The notes: generated from the letters alone by a model not told the origin. Shown: positions 35,968 through 45,564, counted from the first letter of the stretch. The stretch is DNA of 64,000 bases from JAMZMI01 sp039970095 (GCA_039970095.1 JBDVMP010000026.1:4298-68297), one strand, 5' to 3'. A program made the numbers and translations.

Positions 35968-37875
35968 TCAATTGTCAGAAACAGGAATGGTAAATGTGAC
36001 TTTCGTCCCTTTGCTTCCGTCGATGGTCAGCGTTCCTCCATTTTTTTCTATAAAATCTTTGCACATCAAAAGACCAATTCCTGAACCTTTTTCTTGCGCA
36101 GTACCATTTCTGGTGAGCGATTTTCCATGGTTCATGATTTGATCGATCATTTTTACGGGCATGCCAATACCCGTGTCTTCAATGGAGATGTGTGATAGCG
36201 TGCCGGTCGACATAGCAGAGATGTTGATTTGACCATTTTTTGGAGTAAATTTTATTGAGTTGTGAAGCAGGTTTCTCACGATAAATTCAACCATATCTTT
36301 ATCGCCGTAGAGTATCGCTTCGTCAATCTCCGGGTCTACCGAAAGCTTTATTTTTTTCTCTTCTATCAATAGTGAGAATAGCTTGACTGATTTGTCCAGC
36401 GCTTTTCTGAAATCGATTTTAGTTGGCAGGAAAGTGAGACTGTCCTGCTGAAGCCTTGACCAGAGCAGCAGGTTATCCATCAGAAGCGTGAGGTTTTGTA
36501 GTGAAGATCTGGTTTTGTCGCTTAGTTCAGAGAGTTCTTCTTTTGAGAGCTTGTTGTAGTGATTGATAAACAGGTTGAGGTAAGAGTCAACAGTTGTTAG
36601 AGGGCTTTTCAGTTCATGGGAAATGATCGAGAAAAGTTTGGATTTGACCTGGTTTAGCTCTCGCAATTCACTTTCCGAAAGTTTGAGTTGGTGGAGTGTG
36701 TCTTCCAGTTCCCTGGTTCTTGCTTTTACCTGAACCTCCAGGTCATTGCGCTGCATTTCAATGAGCCGTTTTTTCTCTATTTCCTTTTCGCGAGCAAGCT
36801 TTTCTTTTTCAATTTTCTCATTGGCCAGCATCTTTCGGGTTCTGTTTAACCTGTTGGAAAGGCCCAACGAAAACAGCACTACTTGAGCCACAGCGCCTAT
36901 TTGTACAATATATCGAGTTATGAAATTGTCGGGCAAATAGCTCAACTCGCGGAGGATGAACAGTACCCCACCTATATTGAATAGGGCGAAAGCAACAAGG
37001 AACCAAAGTGCGGGCTTATATCCTTTTCGGTAAACTACAATGCTGGTTACAATGATGGATGTCATGGTGATAGCTCCGAGTGTACCAATGACATAATTGG
37101 TTTCTACCAGCAAGTGTCCGATTTCCAGCCAGCTGATGAGCCACATAACCAAAGGAGCCACATACAGCAGAAGCAGCCCAGTGAAAAAATTATGAAAATG
37201 AGGAACATACTGGTTGGTGTGTAGGTATGTTCTGGTGAAAAGAATCCTGCTGACATTCGTTAGCGGAATTATCAACGCAAAAAAGTATGCATTCCAGTGA
37301 GGCCTTGAGGGCCATAAATGCTCATAAGTAAACCCATAATAGAATGCCATATACATACCAAAACCAAAAATGGAAAGGACATACCATAGATAACTTTGGT
37401 CTTTCACAGCAAAGTAAATCATCAGGTTGTACAGCGCCATGACGATCACTATTCCGAAGAAAAGGCCATGTGCAAGCAGTCGCCGACGCTCCTGTTCTCT
37501 CCATTCATGTGAGGAGTATTCTTTCACTTCTGATGTACTCAGATTAAACAAAGGGTGGTTTCCGTTTACTTTGATCAGGAGAGTGTCGCCATGGGTTTCA
37601 AGAATATTTTTGTGAGAAAAATAAGCCTTGTTTTTGCCAGCTATCAGTGTGCCGGTTTCCTGAATGCCATCAGGAGTATAAGCTTTGATTTGCCCCCATC
37701 CCGACAGTTCGAGGAACGCTGTTGATTCCTTCGGAACGATCTCGGTCCAATACCAGACTTCACTGGAAAAATGAGATGAATCAGCTCGATCTCTCATCAA
37801 ACTGTCCAGGTACAATTCCTGAGCAGCCGAGGAGTAGCAGAGAATTATTAGCAATCCAAAACCCCAATTCTTCAT
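35968..37875 (-). CDS. 7TMR-DISM sensor histidine kinase
   Basis: The 635-residue kinase has a signal peptide, a short extracytoplasmic beta domain (about 20-135), seven transmembrane helices (about 140-350), a coiled coil (350-405), a HisKA dimerisation domain with the phospho-acceptor in FSIISHELKSPL (around residue 418) and a HATPase domain (NLLHNSIKF N-box, DTGIGMP G1, GSGIGL G2). It likely senses a soluble ligand and phosphorylates the LytTR regulator encoded divergently 67 bases away. The divergent pairing of kinase and regulator supports a two-component system. Confidence 0.88.
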   Translation of the reverse strand: MKNWGFGLLIILCYSSAAQELYLDSLMRDRADSSHFSSEVWYWTEIVPKESTAFLELSGWGQIKAYTPDGIQETGTLIAGKNKAYFSHKNILETHGDTLLIKVNGNHPLFNLSTSEVKEYSSHEWREQERRRLLAHGLFFGIVIVMALYNLMIYFAVKDQSYLWYVLSIFGFGMYMAFYYGFTYEHLWPSRPHWNAYFFALIIPLTNVSRILFTRTYLHTNQYVPHFHNFFTGLLLLYVAPLVMWLISWLEIGHLLVETNYVIGTLGAITMTSIIVTSIVVYRKGYKPALWFLVAFALFNIGGVLFILRELSYLPDNFITRYIVQIGAVAQVVLFSLGLSNRLNRTRKMLANEKIEKEKLAREKEIEKKRLIEMQRNDLEVQVKARTRELEDTLHQLKLSESELRELNQVKSKLFSIISHELKSPLTTVDSYLNLFINHYNKLSKEELSELSDKTRSSLQNLTLLMDNLLLWSRLQQDSLTFLPTKIDFRKALDKSVKLFSLLIEEKKIKLSVDPEIDEAILYGDKDMVEFIVRNLLHNSIKFTPKNGQINISAMSTGTLSHISIEDTGIGMPVKMIDQIMNHGKSLTRNGTAQEKGSGIGLLMCKDFIEKNGGTLTIDGSKGTKVTFTIPVSDN

Positions 37876-37942
37876 TTAGTGAATTTATCAGTTGCAATTT
37901 AATCGCAGGTAGTAAGTTGAAAAATTATACTTACTTTGAACC

Positions 37943-38671
37943 ATGTCGGAAGAAAAAACCAGGATATTAATAGCCGAAGATGACTTTGTGGTAGCAAAGA
38001 ATCTAAAATTTACTCTGGCCGAGCGAGGTTATGATATTCTGGGTATTTGTGAGTCAGGAGAAGAACTACTCCAAATGTTGGGGCAAAACCCACCTGATAT
38101 TACCATTATGGATATCAATCTGGCGGGTTTGTTGGATGGAGTAGAAGTGACTTCTCTCATCAAAAACAAAACCAACATTCCGGTCCTCTATCTCACCTCA
38201 GACCGTGATCAGTCCACGTTGGAAAGAGCCAAGCTAACCAATCCAGATGGCTACCTGATCAAACCATTTGACGATGATGAACTTGTTTCGGCCATTGAGA
38301 TCGCGCTGCATCGCCATCATTTGAGTTCGGGTTACCAAAAGGAAAACAGTCTGGTAAGTGAGTCGCACTTATTCGTGAAAGTGAAAAACAGACTGGAAAA
38401 GGTGAAATTTGAGGATGTGCTCTATTTGGAAGCCAATGACATCTACTCCAAGCTAGTTACCGGAAACAATAACTACATACTGAGCTATTCGCTCAAAACA
38501 CTCGAAGATAAATTGCCAGACCAACAGTTTATGCGTGTGCATAGATCATATATCGTGAATGTAGATCATATCAATGCCATCGAGGATAACTATATTTTGA
38601 TTTCGGGTAAGAACATTCCGATAGGTAAAACATACAGAGACGGCCTTATGAAGCGCCTTTCCATAATATAA
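37943..38671 (+). CDS. LytTR-type response regulator
   Basis: Residues 1-122 are a receiver domain with the acidic pocket E12-D13-D14, phospho-acceptor Asp57 (ITIMDINLAG) and Lys107 (YLIKPFD). Residues about 138-242 are a LytTR DNA-binding domain (VLYLEANDIYSKLVT, MRVHRSYIVNVDHI, IPIGKTYRDGL). LytTR domains bind pairs of 9-base direct repeats about one spacer of 12-13 bases apart; such repeats lie at 38768-38798. The divergent kinase is the obvious partner. Confidence 0.9.
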   Translation: MSEEKTRILIAEDDFVVAKNLKFTLAERGYDILGICESGEELLQMLGQNPPDITIMDINLAGLLDGVEVTSLIKNKTNIPVLYLTSDRDQSTLERAKLTNPDGYLIKPFDDDELVSAIEIALHRHHLSSGYQKENSLVSESHLFVKVKNRLEKVKFEDVLYLEANDIYSKLVTGNNNYILSYSLKTLEDKLPDQQFMRVHRSYIVNVDHINAIEDNYILISGKNIPIGKTYRDGLMKRLSII

Positions 38672-38700
38672 ATACCGTAAAACAAACCATCATTTAAATA

Positions 38701-38719
38701 GTGAAAATATCATTTTCAC
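38701..38719. promoter_or_regulatory. perfect palindrome downstream of the LytTR gene
   Basis: GTGAAAAT-ATC-ATTTTCAC has 8-base perfect arms. It begins 30 bases after the LytTR stop and 140 bases before the symporter ATG. It could be an operator for a second regulator; it has no following T-run. Confidence 0.4.
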
Positions 38720-38767
38720 AACAAATTGCATTTGAATTGAGGTATTTTCATCCACCTCGACATTCCT

Positions 38768-38798
38768 TCCGTTCACCTTGAAAAAACCGGACGTTCAC
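38768..38798 (+). promoter_or_regulatory. probable LytTR binding site (two direct repeats)
   Basis: TCCGTTCAC (38768-38776) and GACGTTCAC (38790-38798) sit 22 bases apart within the extended repeat CGTTCACCT. Against the published LytTR half-site consensus they match 8 and 7 of 9 positions. A weaker copy, CATCCACCT, lies 21 bases further upstream at 38749. The site is between the LytTR gene and the symporter gene, 62 bases before the latter's ATG. Confidence 0.6.
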
Positions 38799-38859
38799 CT
38801 GACTTTGCTTTTTAGAACCCAGATATAAATAAATATTCGAAGCTGAAAAAACCGAATTA

Positions 38860-40356
38860 ATGGCTTCTGATAGTTTCTCTGGGTATGTGTGGATTGCGAC
38901 ATGTTTTTACATGGCGTTCATTTTGTTCTTTGTGATTAGAGGAGCGTTAAAAACCAAGAGTATTTCAGATTATGCCCTTGGTAATATTTCATTTTCACCA
39001 GCAGCCGTTGGTTTGTCGCTGGCGGCATCTATGACCAGCGCCGCAACATTCATCATCAATCCTGGCTTCATTGCATTCTACGGCATCAGTGGTTTTATTT
39101 CCTTTGGTTTGGTGCTGTCCGTGTCTGCTATGATTTCATTGGTGGTCATTACCAAGGGGTTCAGGAAAATAGGCACGTCTGTACAGGCGCTTACCATGGC
39201 GCAGTGGATTGGCAACAGGTACGAAAACAAGAACTATGCACTGTTTTTTGGCTTTGTGTCTATGCTGTTGATCACATTCGTTGTGCTCATTTGTGTTGGG
39301 TTAAGTAAGCTTTTGTCCACAGCGCTTAATGTGAGCGAGTTTGCTGTTTTGATTGGCACAGTAGTTTTTGTGTTTGGTTATATGATGTTCGGTGGAGCCA
39401 ACTCAATGGTATATACCAACATGATTCAGGCCTTGTTGATGCTGGTGGTGGCCATCATATTACTCACCTCTGGTTATGAACATTTCGAAAATGGTGTAGC
39501 TGGCTTCCTTGCCAAGCTGGCAGCTATTGATCCCAATCTTTCCAATGTGAAAAACCCTGATAGCCCGCTGTTCCGTGATTTCTTTGAAATCATTTTTTGT
39601 CAGGTAGTAGTGGGTGTGGCTATCGTGTGTCAACCACACATTATCACCAAATCTTTGTTGCTAAAAAACGAAAACCAGGTCAATAGATTTCTTTTTATTG
39701 GTATTGCCGTTGAGCTACTCTTTTTTCTTGTGGTATTTGTCGGGCTCTATGCAAGGTTGGAATTCCCCGGTTTGACAGCAGATGGGCAGCCGCTCAGCCT
39801 TGATGGGATTTTGTCCGCATATGTTGTCAGAAAGTTTTCAGTAGGCATTGGAATTATTGTTATTATGGGGTTGATTTCTGCGGGCTTGTCTACGCTGGAG
39901 GGGCTCATTCAAAGTTTGAGTACTACGGTGACTCAGGATGTAATCAGGCCTCTTTTCGGGGAGCCAAAAATGAATCCAATATTACTCAATAGACTCACTA
40001 TTGCCATTTTGGCCATTGTTTCAGGGGTATTCAGTTACCGGCAGCTTGTCGCACCTGATTTGAGTGTCGCCATCTTTGCGCAAAATGGCGTTTATGCATA
40101 TTTCTCAGCGGCATTTGTGCCAGTGCTTTTTGGCACTTTTATGAAAAATGTGCCGCTGTATGTGCCTTTTTCAAGCTCAATTGGTGCTATCATAATCCAT
40201 TTTACGGTTTATTATGGCCGGCTTACCTCTTATATGCAACTTGAAATACGCAATCCGGCCATTGCCTCCACCATGGCTATACTGGGGTCCGTTGTGATAG
40301 GTTTGGCTTTGTTAGCATATTCCAGATCGAAAGAAAAAAAGGTCTCCATAGCATGA
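38860..40356 (+). CDS. sodium:solute symporter (SSS family)
   Basis: The 498-residue protein has about 13 hydrophobic helices and the SSS signature near the start (SAASMTSAATFIINPGFIAFYG region, residues 55-75) and RKIGTSVQALTMAQWIGNRY. SSS proteins couple uptake of sugars, amino acids, or mono- and dicarboxylates to Na+. It opens a + cluster and overlaps the next gene by four bases (ATGA). Given the CoA ligase at the cluster end, a carboxylate substrate is a reasonable guess. LytTR-like repeats upstream suggest control by the adjacent two-component system. Confidence 0.85.
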   Translation: MASDSFSGYVWIATCFYMAFILFFVIRGALKTKSISDYALGNISFSPAAVGLSLAASMTSAATFIINPGFIAFYGISGFISFGLVLSVSAMISLVVITKGFRKIGTSVQALTMAQWIGNRYENKNYALFFGFVSMLLITFVVLICVGLSKLLSTALNVSEFAVLIGTVVFVFGYMMFGGANSMVYTNMIQALLMLVVAIILLTSGYEHFENGVAGFLAKLAAIDPNLSNVKNPDSPLFRDFFEIIFCQVVVGVAIVCQPHIITKSLLLKNENQVNRFLFIGIAVELLFFLVVFVGLYARLEFPGLTADGQPLSLDGILSAYVVRKFSVGIGIIVIMGLISAGLSTLEGLIQSLSTTVTQDVIRPLFGEPKMNPILLNRLTIAILAIVSGVFSYRQLVAPDLSVAIFAQNGVYAYFSAAFVPVLFGTFMKNVPLYVPFSSSIGAIIIHFTVYYGRLTSYMQLEIRNPAIASTMAILGSVVIGLALLAYSRSKEKKVSIA

Positions 40357-41285
40357 AAAGAGAACTGACGATATTATTGATATTAACCTGCATGATCGCT
40401 TTTGCACAAAATGATGAGCTACGGCCATCGTATAAGTACACCGTAGAAAAAGTAGCCATTTCAAATAATGTAGAACTGGCCTATGTAGATGAGGGTGCTG
40501 CTGATGCCCCCGTTCTGCTGATGGTACACGGACTTGGCGGCTACATCAAAAACTGGTATCCAACCATAGATGGCTTAAAGGATAGTTTCAGGTGCATAGC
40601 CATAGATCTTCCTGGTTACGGTCTATCCACAATTCAGGATTTCAACGAAGATGACTATATGGCGTTTTTTGCCAAATCGGTAGTTGATTTTGTAAACAAA
40701 CTAGGCTTGACTGAAGTGACGCTCATGGGACATTCTATGGGAGGTCAGGTGAGCGTGATAGTAGCACTAAATAACCCTGAGTGGCTTAAAAACTTAATCC
40801 TGGCCGCTCCTGCGGGATTTGAACAATTTACGGATCAGGAAGGAGCAGCATTGAAGCAGTTTGCTTCTGCAACGGCTATCATGAATCATACCGAGGATCA
40901 GATTCGGGCGGCTTATCTGGTCAATTTTGTTGACATGCCTGATTTAGGCGAAGAAATGATACAGGACAGGATCAAGGCCAGGCAAGCTGATTGGTTTGGT
41001 GCCTATGCCATGGTTCGTGAGATGGGCGTGAGGGGAATGTTAGACCATCCCGTACTTCAGGATTTGAATAAAATTCAGGTTCCAACCCTTGTGATATTTG
41101 GTGAGAACGACCTTTTGATACCCAACAAGTATTTGCATCCTGAGCTGACCACTGGTCAGATCGCGGATATCGGAAATAAAATACCAAAAGTGAAAATTGA
41201 ATTGATCGAAGCTGCCGGGCACATGTTGCAAATGGACAACCCGGCACGCTTCAATCTTATTGTTAAACAATCGTTAACCTACTAA
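40353..41285 (+). CDS. secreted alpha/beta hydrolase (esterase/lipase-like)
   Basis: The 310-residue protein has a signal peptide (1-19, ending AFAQ) and so acts in the periplasm or outside. It has the oxyanion-loop HGLGG (59-63), nucleophile elbow GHSMGG (Ser128), an acid in FGENDLLIPN and the catalytic His in AAGHMLQMDNP. It probably cleaves an ester or lactone before import. It overlaps the symporter stop by four bases and ends four bases before the TonB receptor gene, so the three are one transcription unit. Confidence 0.85.
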   Translation: MKRELTILLILTCMIAFAQNDELRPSYKYTVEKVAISNNVELAYVDEGAADAPVLLMVHGLGGYIKNWYPTIDGLKDSFRCIAIDLPGYGLSTIQDFNEDDYMAFFAKSVVDFVNKLGLTEVTLMGHSMGGQVSVIVALNNPEWLKNLILAAPAGFEQFTDQEGAALKQFASATAIMNHTEDQIRAAYLVNFVDMPDLGEEMIQDRIKARQADWFGAYAMVREMGVRGMLDHPVLQDLNKIQVPTLVIFGENDLLIPNKYLHPELTTGQIADIGNKIPKVKIELIEAAGHMLQMDNPARFNLIVKQSLTY

Positions 41286-41289
41286 AGTT

Positions 41290-43773
41290 ATGAAAAAATT
41301 GTACCTAAACTTTTTGTTTTTAGTCCTCTCTGTGTCGCTTATGGCACAAGGAGGCGTCATCACTGGAACAGTTTCGGATAGTGATTCCGGAGAGCCATTG
41401 ATTGGTGCCAATGTGGTAATCAAGGGTTCTTTGAATGGAGATGAAACTGATATCAATGGAAAATTTAATATCAGTGGATTAAGTGAGGGGAGTACCTACA
41501 CCATCACGGCGAGCTACGTGGGGTATGGCTCCATGGAGCAGTCTGTAACCGTGAGCGGAACTACCACTGTAGATTTCAAATTGGTGGAAGGAACCGTGTT
41601 TGGTGAAGAGGTGGTTATCTCAGCCACGAGAAGACCGGAAAAAATCACCGAAAGCCCTGCCAGCATAGAAGTGATCTCTAAGAAAGAGCTCGAAAATTGG
41701 GGGTCATTCAATACCGGAGAACTTTTGTCCCGACTGAAAGGTGTGGACTACATTCGTTCAGGGGTAGTAGGAACAGGAATCAACGTTCGTGGATTCAATA
41801 GTAACTTTAACGCCAAGAACGCCCAGGTTACCGACGGACGCTTCTCCAGTTTGGTAGCCACAGGCTTGCCATTCGGTCCACTGAGCCCACAGATCAAAGA
41901 AGATATAGAAAGAGTGGAAGTCATACTCGGTCCTAACTCTGCACTTTACGGTCCCAATGCTCATAATGGACTGGTAAACATCATCACCAAGGACCCAAGG
42001 TCATCACAAGGAACCATCGTTGCTTTGGGCGCAGGAAATCAAAGTGTATTCACAGCCAGAGCAAGACATGCACAGGCGCTGAATGATAAATTTGCCTTCA
42101 AATTGAACTTTGAGTACACCCGCGGAGAAGAATTTGACTTTGCTGATTCCGTTTACATTGACAGAACAGACAATGCCGGTAATGGAGGTCCTGATGGGAT
42201 CAAAGAAGGTTACGAAGAACTGGATCTGGACAATGAATTCGAATTCATCAAAGGAGGAGCGAGCCTTTATTATTCCTTGAATAGCGATTCAGATTTGATT
42301 TTTTCTTATGATGCCAGCAACAGCACCTATTTGGCTCCAACCAATGTCGGACGAAATGAAATTGTTGACTGGAGAATCCAAACATTTCACCTGAGGTATG
42401 TTTCGCCTAGGTTTTTTGCTCAGGCATATCTGAGTTTGAGCGATACAGAGGATACACATTCTCTGGACGATAGGACAAAAGCGTACTATTCAGCTTTGGA
42501 CGGAGGAGCCACAGAGCAGCAAGCTTTTGCTACCTCAATGGACGGAGGAGCCCGGTTCATTGATGATTCCAAACGTTGGAATGCTGAATTGCAATACAAC
42601 AACACCTGGGGCAAATTTAGTATGGTGACCGGTGTGCAGTTTCAAAAGGACTTTGCCAATTCGCATGGAACTTACCTGCTAGACGAAGATGAAGACGACT
42701 ATATCACTGTATCTCAGATTGGCTGGTATGGTCAGGGGCAATACAATATTGGGAACGGCTTTAAAGCTACGGTAGCAACCAGAGCTGATAACCACGAGAT
42801 ATATGGTTTCAATTTTGTGCCGAAAGTGGGAATTACCAAGAACATTAAGCGTGGAACATTTAGAGCCACCTATGGACAAGGAGTTGCAGCGCCTACTATA
42901 CTCAATATGTATGGCGACCTGTTCGGAGGATTGATTCTGGGAAATGCAGAAGGATTCACCGTACTCACGTTTGACGAAAATGGAAATGCAAATGGAACCA
43001 AGCAAGTTGAAAAGCAGACTATAGAGAAGCTGCAAACTTTTGAGGTGGGCTATAAAGGCTCAATCGGGTCAGATAAACTTTATGCGGACGTCAATGCTTA
43101 TTACAACATATCCGAAGACTTCCTGAGTCCGGTTACTGTAGTAGGTGTAGCCACACACCGAGGTGATACGCCAATAGAGGAGGTACAATCTGCGTATGGA
43201 GTTTATGGTGGGCTGGTAGCCACTTATGTCAACTTTGGTAAGTTCAACACTTATGGGTTTGATGTTGGATTAAACTACATGGTCAATGAAAATGTGACGC
43301 TGGATCTGAACTACTCATATTTTGATTACCCGATAGACGAAAACGATCTCAAGAATGATTTCAACGGCGATGGTACGGTTACCAAATTGGATGTTTTGGT
43401 GAATGCTCCAAAGAACAAAGCGAGTTTTGGAATCAATTACAGTAAAAACAAACTATACGGAAATGTCTTCGTCAGATGGGTAGAAGCCTATGACTATTTC
43501 TCAAGTTTCCAGATTGCAGCTAAAACGCAAAATCTTTCATACAGAGGGACTCCTATAAGAGAAGATGCACGAAGCACAGATTCTTACAACTATGGTCCTC
43601 TGGGCGGGTTTGTGAACGTTGACCTGGGCTTGGGCTATAAAATCAACGATAAATTTACAGCCTCAGCTGCCATCACCAACCTTTTTGATAGTGAATACAG
43701 AGAGTTCACTGCTTCACCATTCATTGGCAGACTTTATAGCATAGAGTTCAAAATGAATATCCCTAAAAAATAA
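41290..43773 (+). CDS. TonB-dependent outer-membrane receptor with carboxypeptidase-like domain
   Basis: The 827-residue receptor has a signal peptide (1-19), a CarboxypepD_reg-like beta domain (about 22-100, ITGTVSDSDSGEPLIGANV), a TonB-box/plug region (VVISATRRPEKITESPASIEV, then VEVILGPNSALYGPNAHNG) and a 22-strand barrel ending in an aromatic C-terminus. It imports a large or scarce substrate across the outer membrane. No SusD-type lipoprotein follows, so it is not a canonical Sus glycan system. The gene ends 24 bases before a strong hairpin terminator. Confidence 0.9.
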   Translation: MKKLYLNFLFLVLSVSLMAQGGVITGTVSDSDSGEPLIGANVVIKGSLNGDETDINGKFNISGLSEGSTYTITASYVGYGSMEQSVTVSGTTTVDFKLVEGTVFGEEVVISATRRPEKITESPASIEVISKKELENWGSFNTGELLSRLKGVDYIRSGVVGTGINVRGFNSNFNAKNAQVTDGRFSSLVATGLPFGPLSPQIKEDIERVEVILGPNSALYGPNAHNGLVNIITKDPRSSQGTIVALGAGNQSVFTARARHAQALNDKFAFKLNFEYTRGEEFDFADSVYIDRTDNAGNGGPDGIKEGYEELDLDNEFEFIKGGASLYYSLNSDSDLIFSYDASNSTYLAPTNVGRNEIVDWRIQTFHLRYVSPRFFAQAYLSLSDTEDTHSLDDRTKAYYSALDGGATEQQAFATSMDGGARFIDDSKRWNAELQYNNTWGKFSMVTGVQFQKDFANSHGTYLLDEDEDDYITVSQIGWYGQGQYNIGNGFKATVATRADNHEIYGFNFVPKVGITKNIKRGTFRATYGQGVAAPTILNMYGDLFGGLILGNAEGFTVLTFDENGNANGTKQVEKQTIEKLQTFEVGYKGSIGSDKLYADVNAYYNISEDFLSPVTVVGVATHRGDTPIEEVQSAYGVYGGLVATYVNFGKFNTYGFDVGLNYMVNENVTLDLNYSYFDYPIDENDLKNDFNGDGTVTKLDVLVNAPKNKASFGINYSKNKLYGNVFVRWVEAYDYFSSFQIAAKTQNLSYRGTPIREDARSTDSYNYGPLGGFVNVDLGLGYKINDKFTASAAITNLFDSEYREFTASPFIGRLYSIEFKMNIPKK

Positions 43774-43796
43774 ATCCTAACAAGAATAGAGTTTTA

Positions 43797-43835
43797 TGGG
43801 CTGATGGCGTGATAGCCGTCGGCCCACAATTTTTT
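43797..43835 (+). terminator. strong intrinsic terminator or attenuator inside the cluster
   Basis: TGGGCTGATGGC (43797-43808) pairs with GCCGTCGGCCCA (43815-43826) over 12 positions, two or so as G-U, with a GTGATA loop and a following T6 run. It separates the TonB receptor from the FabG-like gene, whose ATG is six bases after the T-run. It could lower or regulate expression of the last three genes. Confidence 0.72.
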
Positions 43836-43840
43836 GATGA

Positions 43841-44569
43841 ATGAATAGACTTGAAAATAGAGTAGCCATAGTGACGGGTGGGTCAAATGGTATTGGCAAG
43901 GCCACCTGCGAAAAATTTGCTTCAGAAGGAGCAAAAGTGATTATCTGGGATTTGAACGAAGAAGCAGGTAAGCAGCTTGCTGACAAACTCGGAGGCTTTT
44001 TTCAAAAAGTGAATACAGCAGATTATGATGCTGTAGGTCTTGCTACCACCGAAGTGATTTTAAAGTTCGGAAAGATTGATATTCTGATCAATAATGCCGG
44101 AATCACTCGTGACGCCACACTGAAGAAAATGACATCAGAACAATGGCAGCAGGTGATAGACGTAAACCTAACCGGCGTTTTCAATTGCGGCAAGCATATT
44201 CAGAGCCACATGGTAGAAGCGGGATATGGCAGGATTGTCAACACATCATCCGTGGTTGGTATCTATGGCAATTTTGGGCAAACCAACTATGTAGCCACCA
44301 AAGCAGGTGTAATAGGAATAACCAAAGTTTGGGCGCGCGAACTGGCACGAAAGGGCATCACTGTAAATGCAGTGGCTCCTGGCTTTATCGCGACTGATAT
44401 GGTGATGGCCATGCCCGAAAATGTCATTGACATGATGAAGTCTAAAGTGCCTATCGGGGATTTAGGGAAACCAGAAGATATAGCCAATACCTATTGTTTT
44501 CTTGCCTCGGATGAGGCTGCCTACATCAATGGTGCTACAATCAGTGTGGACGGAGGAATGACTGTGTAA
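43841..44569 (+). CDS. short-chain dehydrogenase, FabG/acetoacetyl-CoA reductase-like
   Basis: The 242-residue classical SDR has the cofactor motif VTGGSNGIGKA (11-21), NNAG (84-87), and the catalytic Ser in NTSSVVG (near 136), Tyr150 and Lys154 (TNYVATKAG). It ends INGATISVDGGMTV as FabG-type 3-oxoacyl reductases do. It likely interconverts a 3-oxo and 3-hydroxy acyl thioester with NAD(P)H. It is followed after two bases by the KASIII-like gene, so the two are coupled. No fab genes are nearby, so a role in general fatty acid synthesis is unlikely. Confidence 0.87.
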   Translation: MNRLENRVAIVTGGSNGIGKATCEKFASEGAKVIIWDLNEEAGKQLADKLGGFFQKVNTADYDAVGLATTEVILKFGKIDILINNAGITRDATLKKMTSEQWQQVIDVNLTGVFNCGKHIQSHMVEAGYGRIVNTSSVVGIYGNFGQTNYVATKAGVIGITKVWARELARKGITVNAVAPGFIATDMVMAMPENVIDMMKSKVPIGDLGKPEDIANTYCFLASDEAAYINGATISVDGGMTV

Positions 44570-44571
44570 CA

Positions 44572-45561
44572 ATGAGAAACGCTAGGATAATATCAACGGG
44601 AATGTATGTTCCGGAGAACATCGTTCCTAATAGTTACTTTGATGAAATCTTGGGTGAAAATGTGTCCGATTGGCTGGAAGCCAACGTGCATATTCGCAAC
44701 AGAAGGTGGTGCGCTGACGATCAGTCCACGGTAGACCTCTGTGTGGAAGCAGCTCAGGTTAACTTGAAGCGTGCAGGGCTAAAGCCAGAAGATATTGACC
44801 TCCTGATAGTCTGCACCGATACTCCGGAGTACATTTCTCCTGCCACGGCATCTAAGGTGCAATATAAAACCGGAATGGTCAATGCGGGAGCCTTCGATGT
44901 GAATTCGGCCTGTGCTGGTTTTGTGATTGGGCTAGATACTGCCACGAAGTACATCAAAGCAGACGATAACTATAACAATATCATGGTGATAGGTGCTTAT
45001 GCTATGAGCAAGTACCTAAACAAATTGGACAAAAAAACCTGTAACCTGTTTGCCGATGGTGCCGGTGCGGTGATTCTTTCGGCTACTGAGGACACTGAGT
45101 CTGGTTATCTGGCGAGCGAGCTCAGAACCAAGGGGGAGTACTGCGACTGGATGGGGATTTATGCCGGAGGTACTTTTCAGCCAATCACAAAGGAGGTGGT
45201 CGAAAATCAGGATCATTTATTGAAGTTTGTGAAGCGTTTCCCATCAGAGTTGAATCCTGATGTGTGGTCGGATATGGCTCTAAAACTGGCCGAGCGTTCG
45301 AATACCAAAATTGAGGAGGTTGATCAGTTTCTCTTTACCCAGATCAATATCAACAGCATTTGGGCGACATTGGATAAGCTGAATATCCCCAAAGAAAAGG
45401 CTCACACGGTGATGCACGAATACGGCTACACTGGTTCTGCCTGCATACCGATGGCGCTGGATGAGGCCGTGCAATTAGGTAAGGTGAAAAAAGGAGACCT
45501 GATCTATTTCATAGGCTCAGGCGGAGGTTTGACATTCGCTAGTGCGGCATTTCGATTTTAA
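44572..45561 (+). CDS. ketoacyl-ACP synthase III-like protein lacking the His/Asn of the triad
   Basis: The 329-residue thiolase-fold protein keeps the nucleophile Cys114 in DVNSACAGF and the general FabH layout. In FabH the catalytic His lies in a PHQAN motif; here the equivalent reads LFTQINI, with Thr256. The catalytic Asn lies in YGNTSAASIP; here it is YGYTGSACIP, with Tyr286. A normal decarboxylating condensation is therefore doubtful; acyl transfer, hydrolysis or a different condensation is more likely. It sits between the SDR and the acyl-CoA ligase with gaps of two and three bases. The residue alignments were made by eye. Confidence 0.8.
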   Translation: MRNARIISTGMYVPENIVPNSYFDEILGENVSDWLEANVHIRNRRWCADDQSTVDLCVEAAQVNLKRAGLKPEDIDLLIVCTDTPEYISPATASKVQYKTGMVNAGAFDVNSACAGFVIGLDTATKYIKADDNYNNIMVIGAYAMSKYLNKLDKKTCNLFADGAGAVILSATEDTESGYLASELRTKGEYCDWMGIYAGGTFQPITKEVVENQDHLLKFVKRFPSELNPDVWSDMALKLAERSNTKIEEVDQFLFTQININSIWATLDKLNIPKEKAHTVMHEYGYTGSACIPMALDEAVQLGKVKKGDLIYFIGSGGGLTFASAAFRF

Positions 45562-45564
45562 GTT

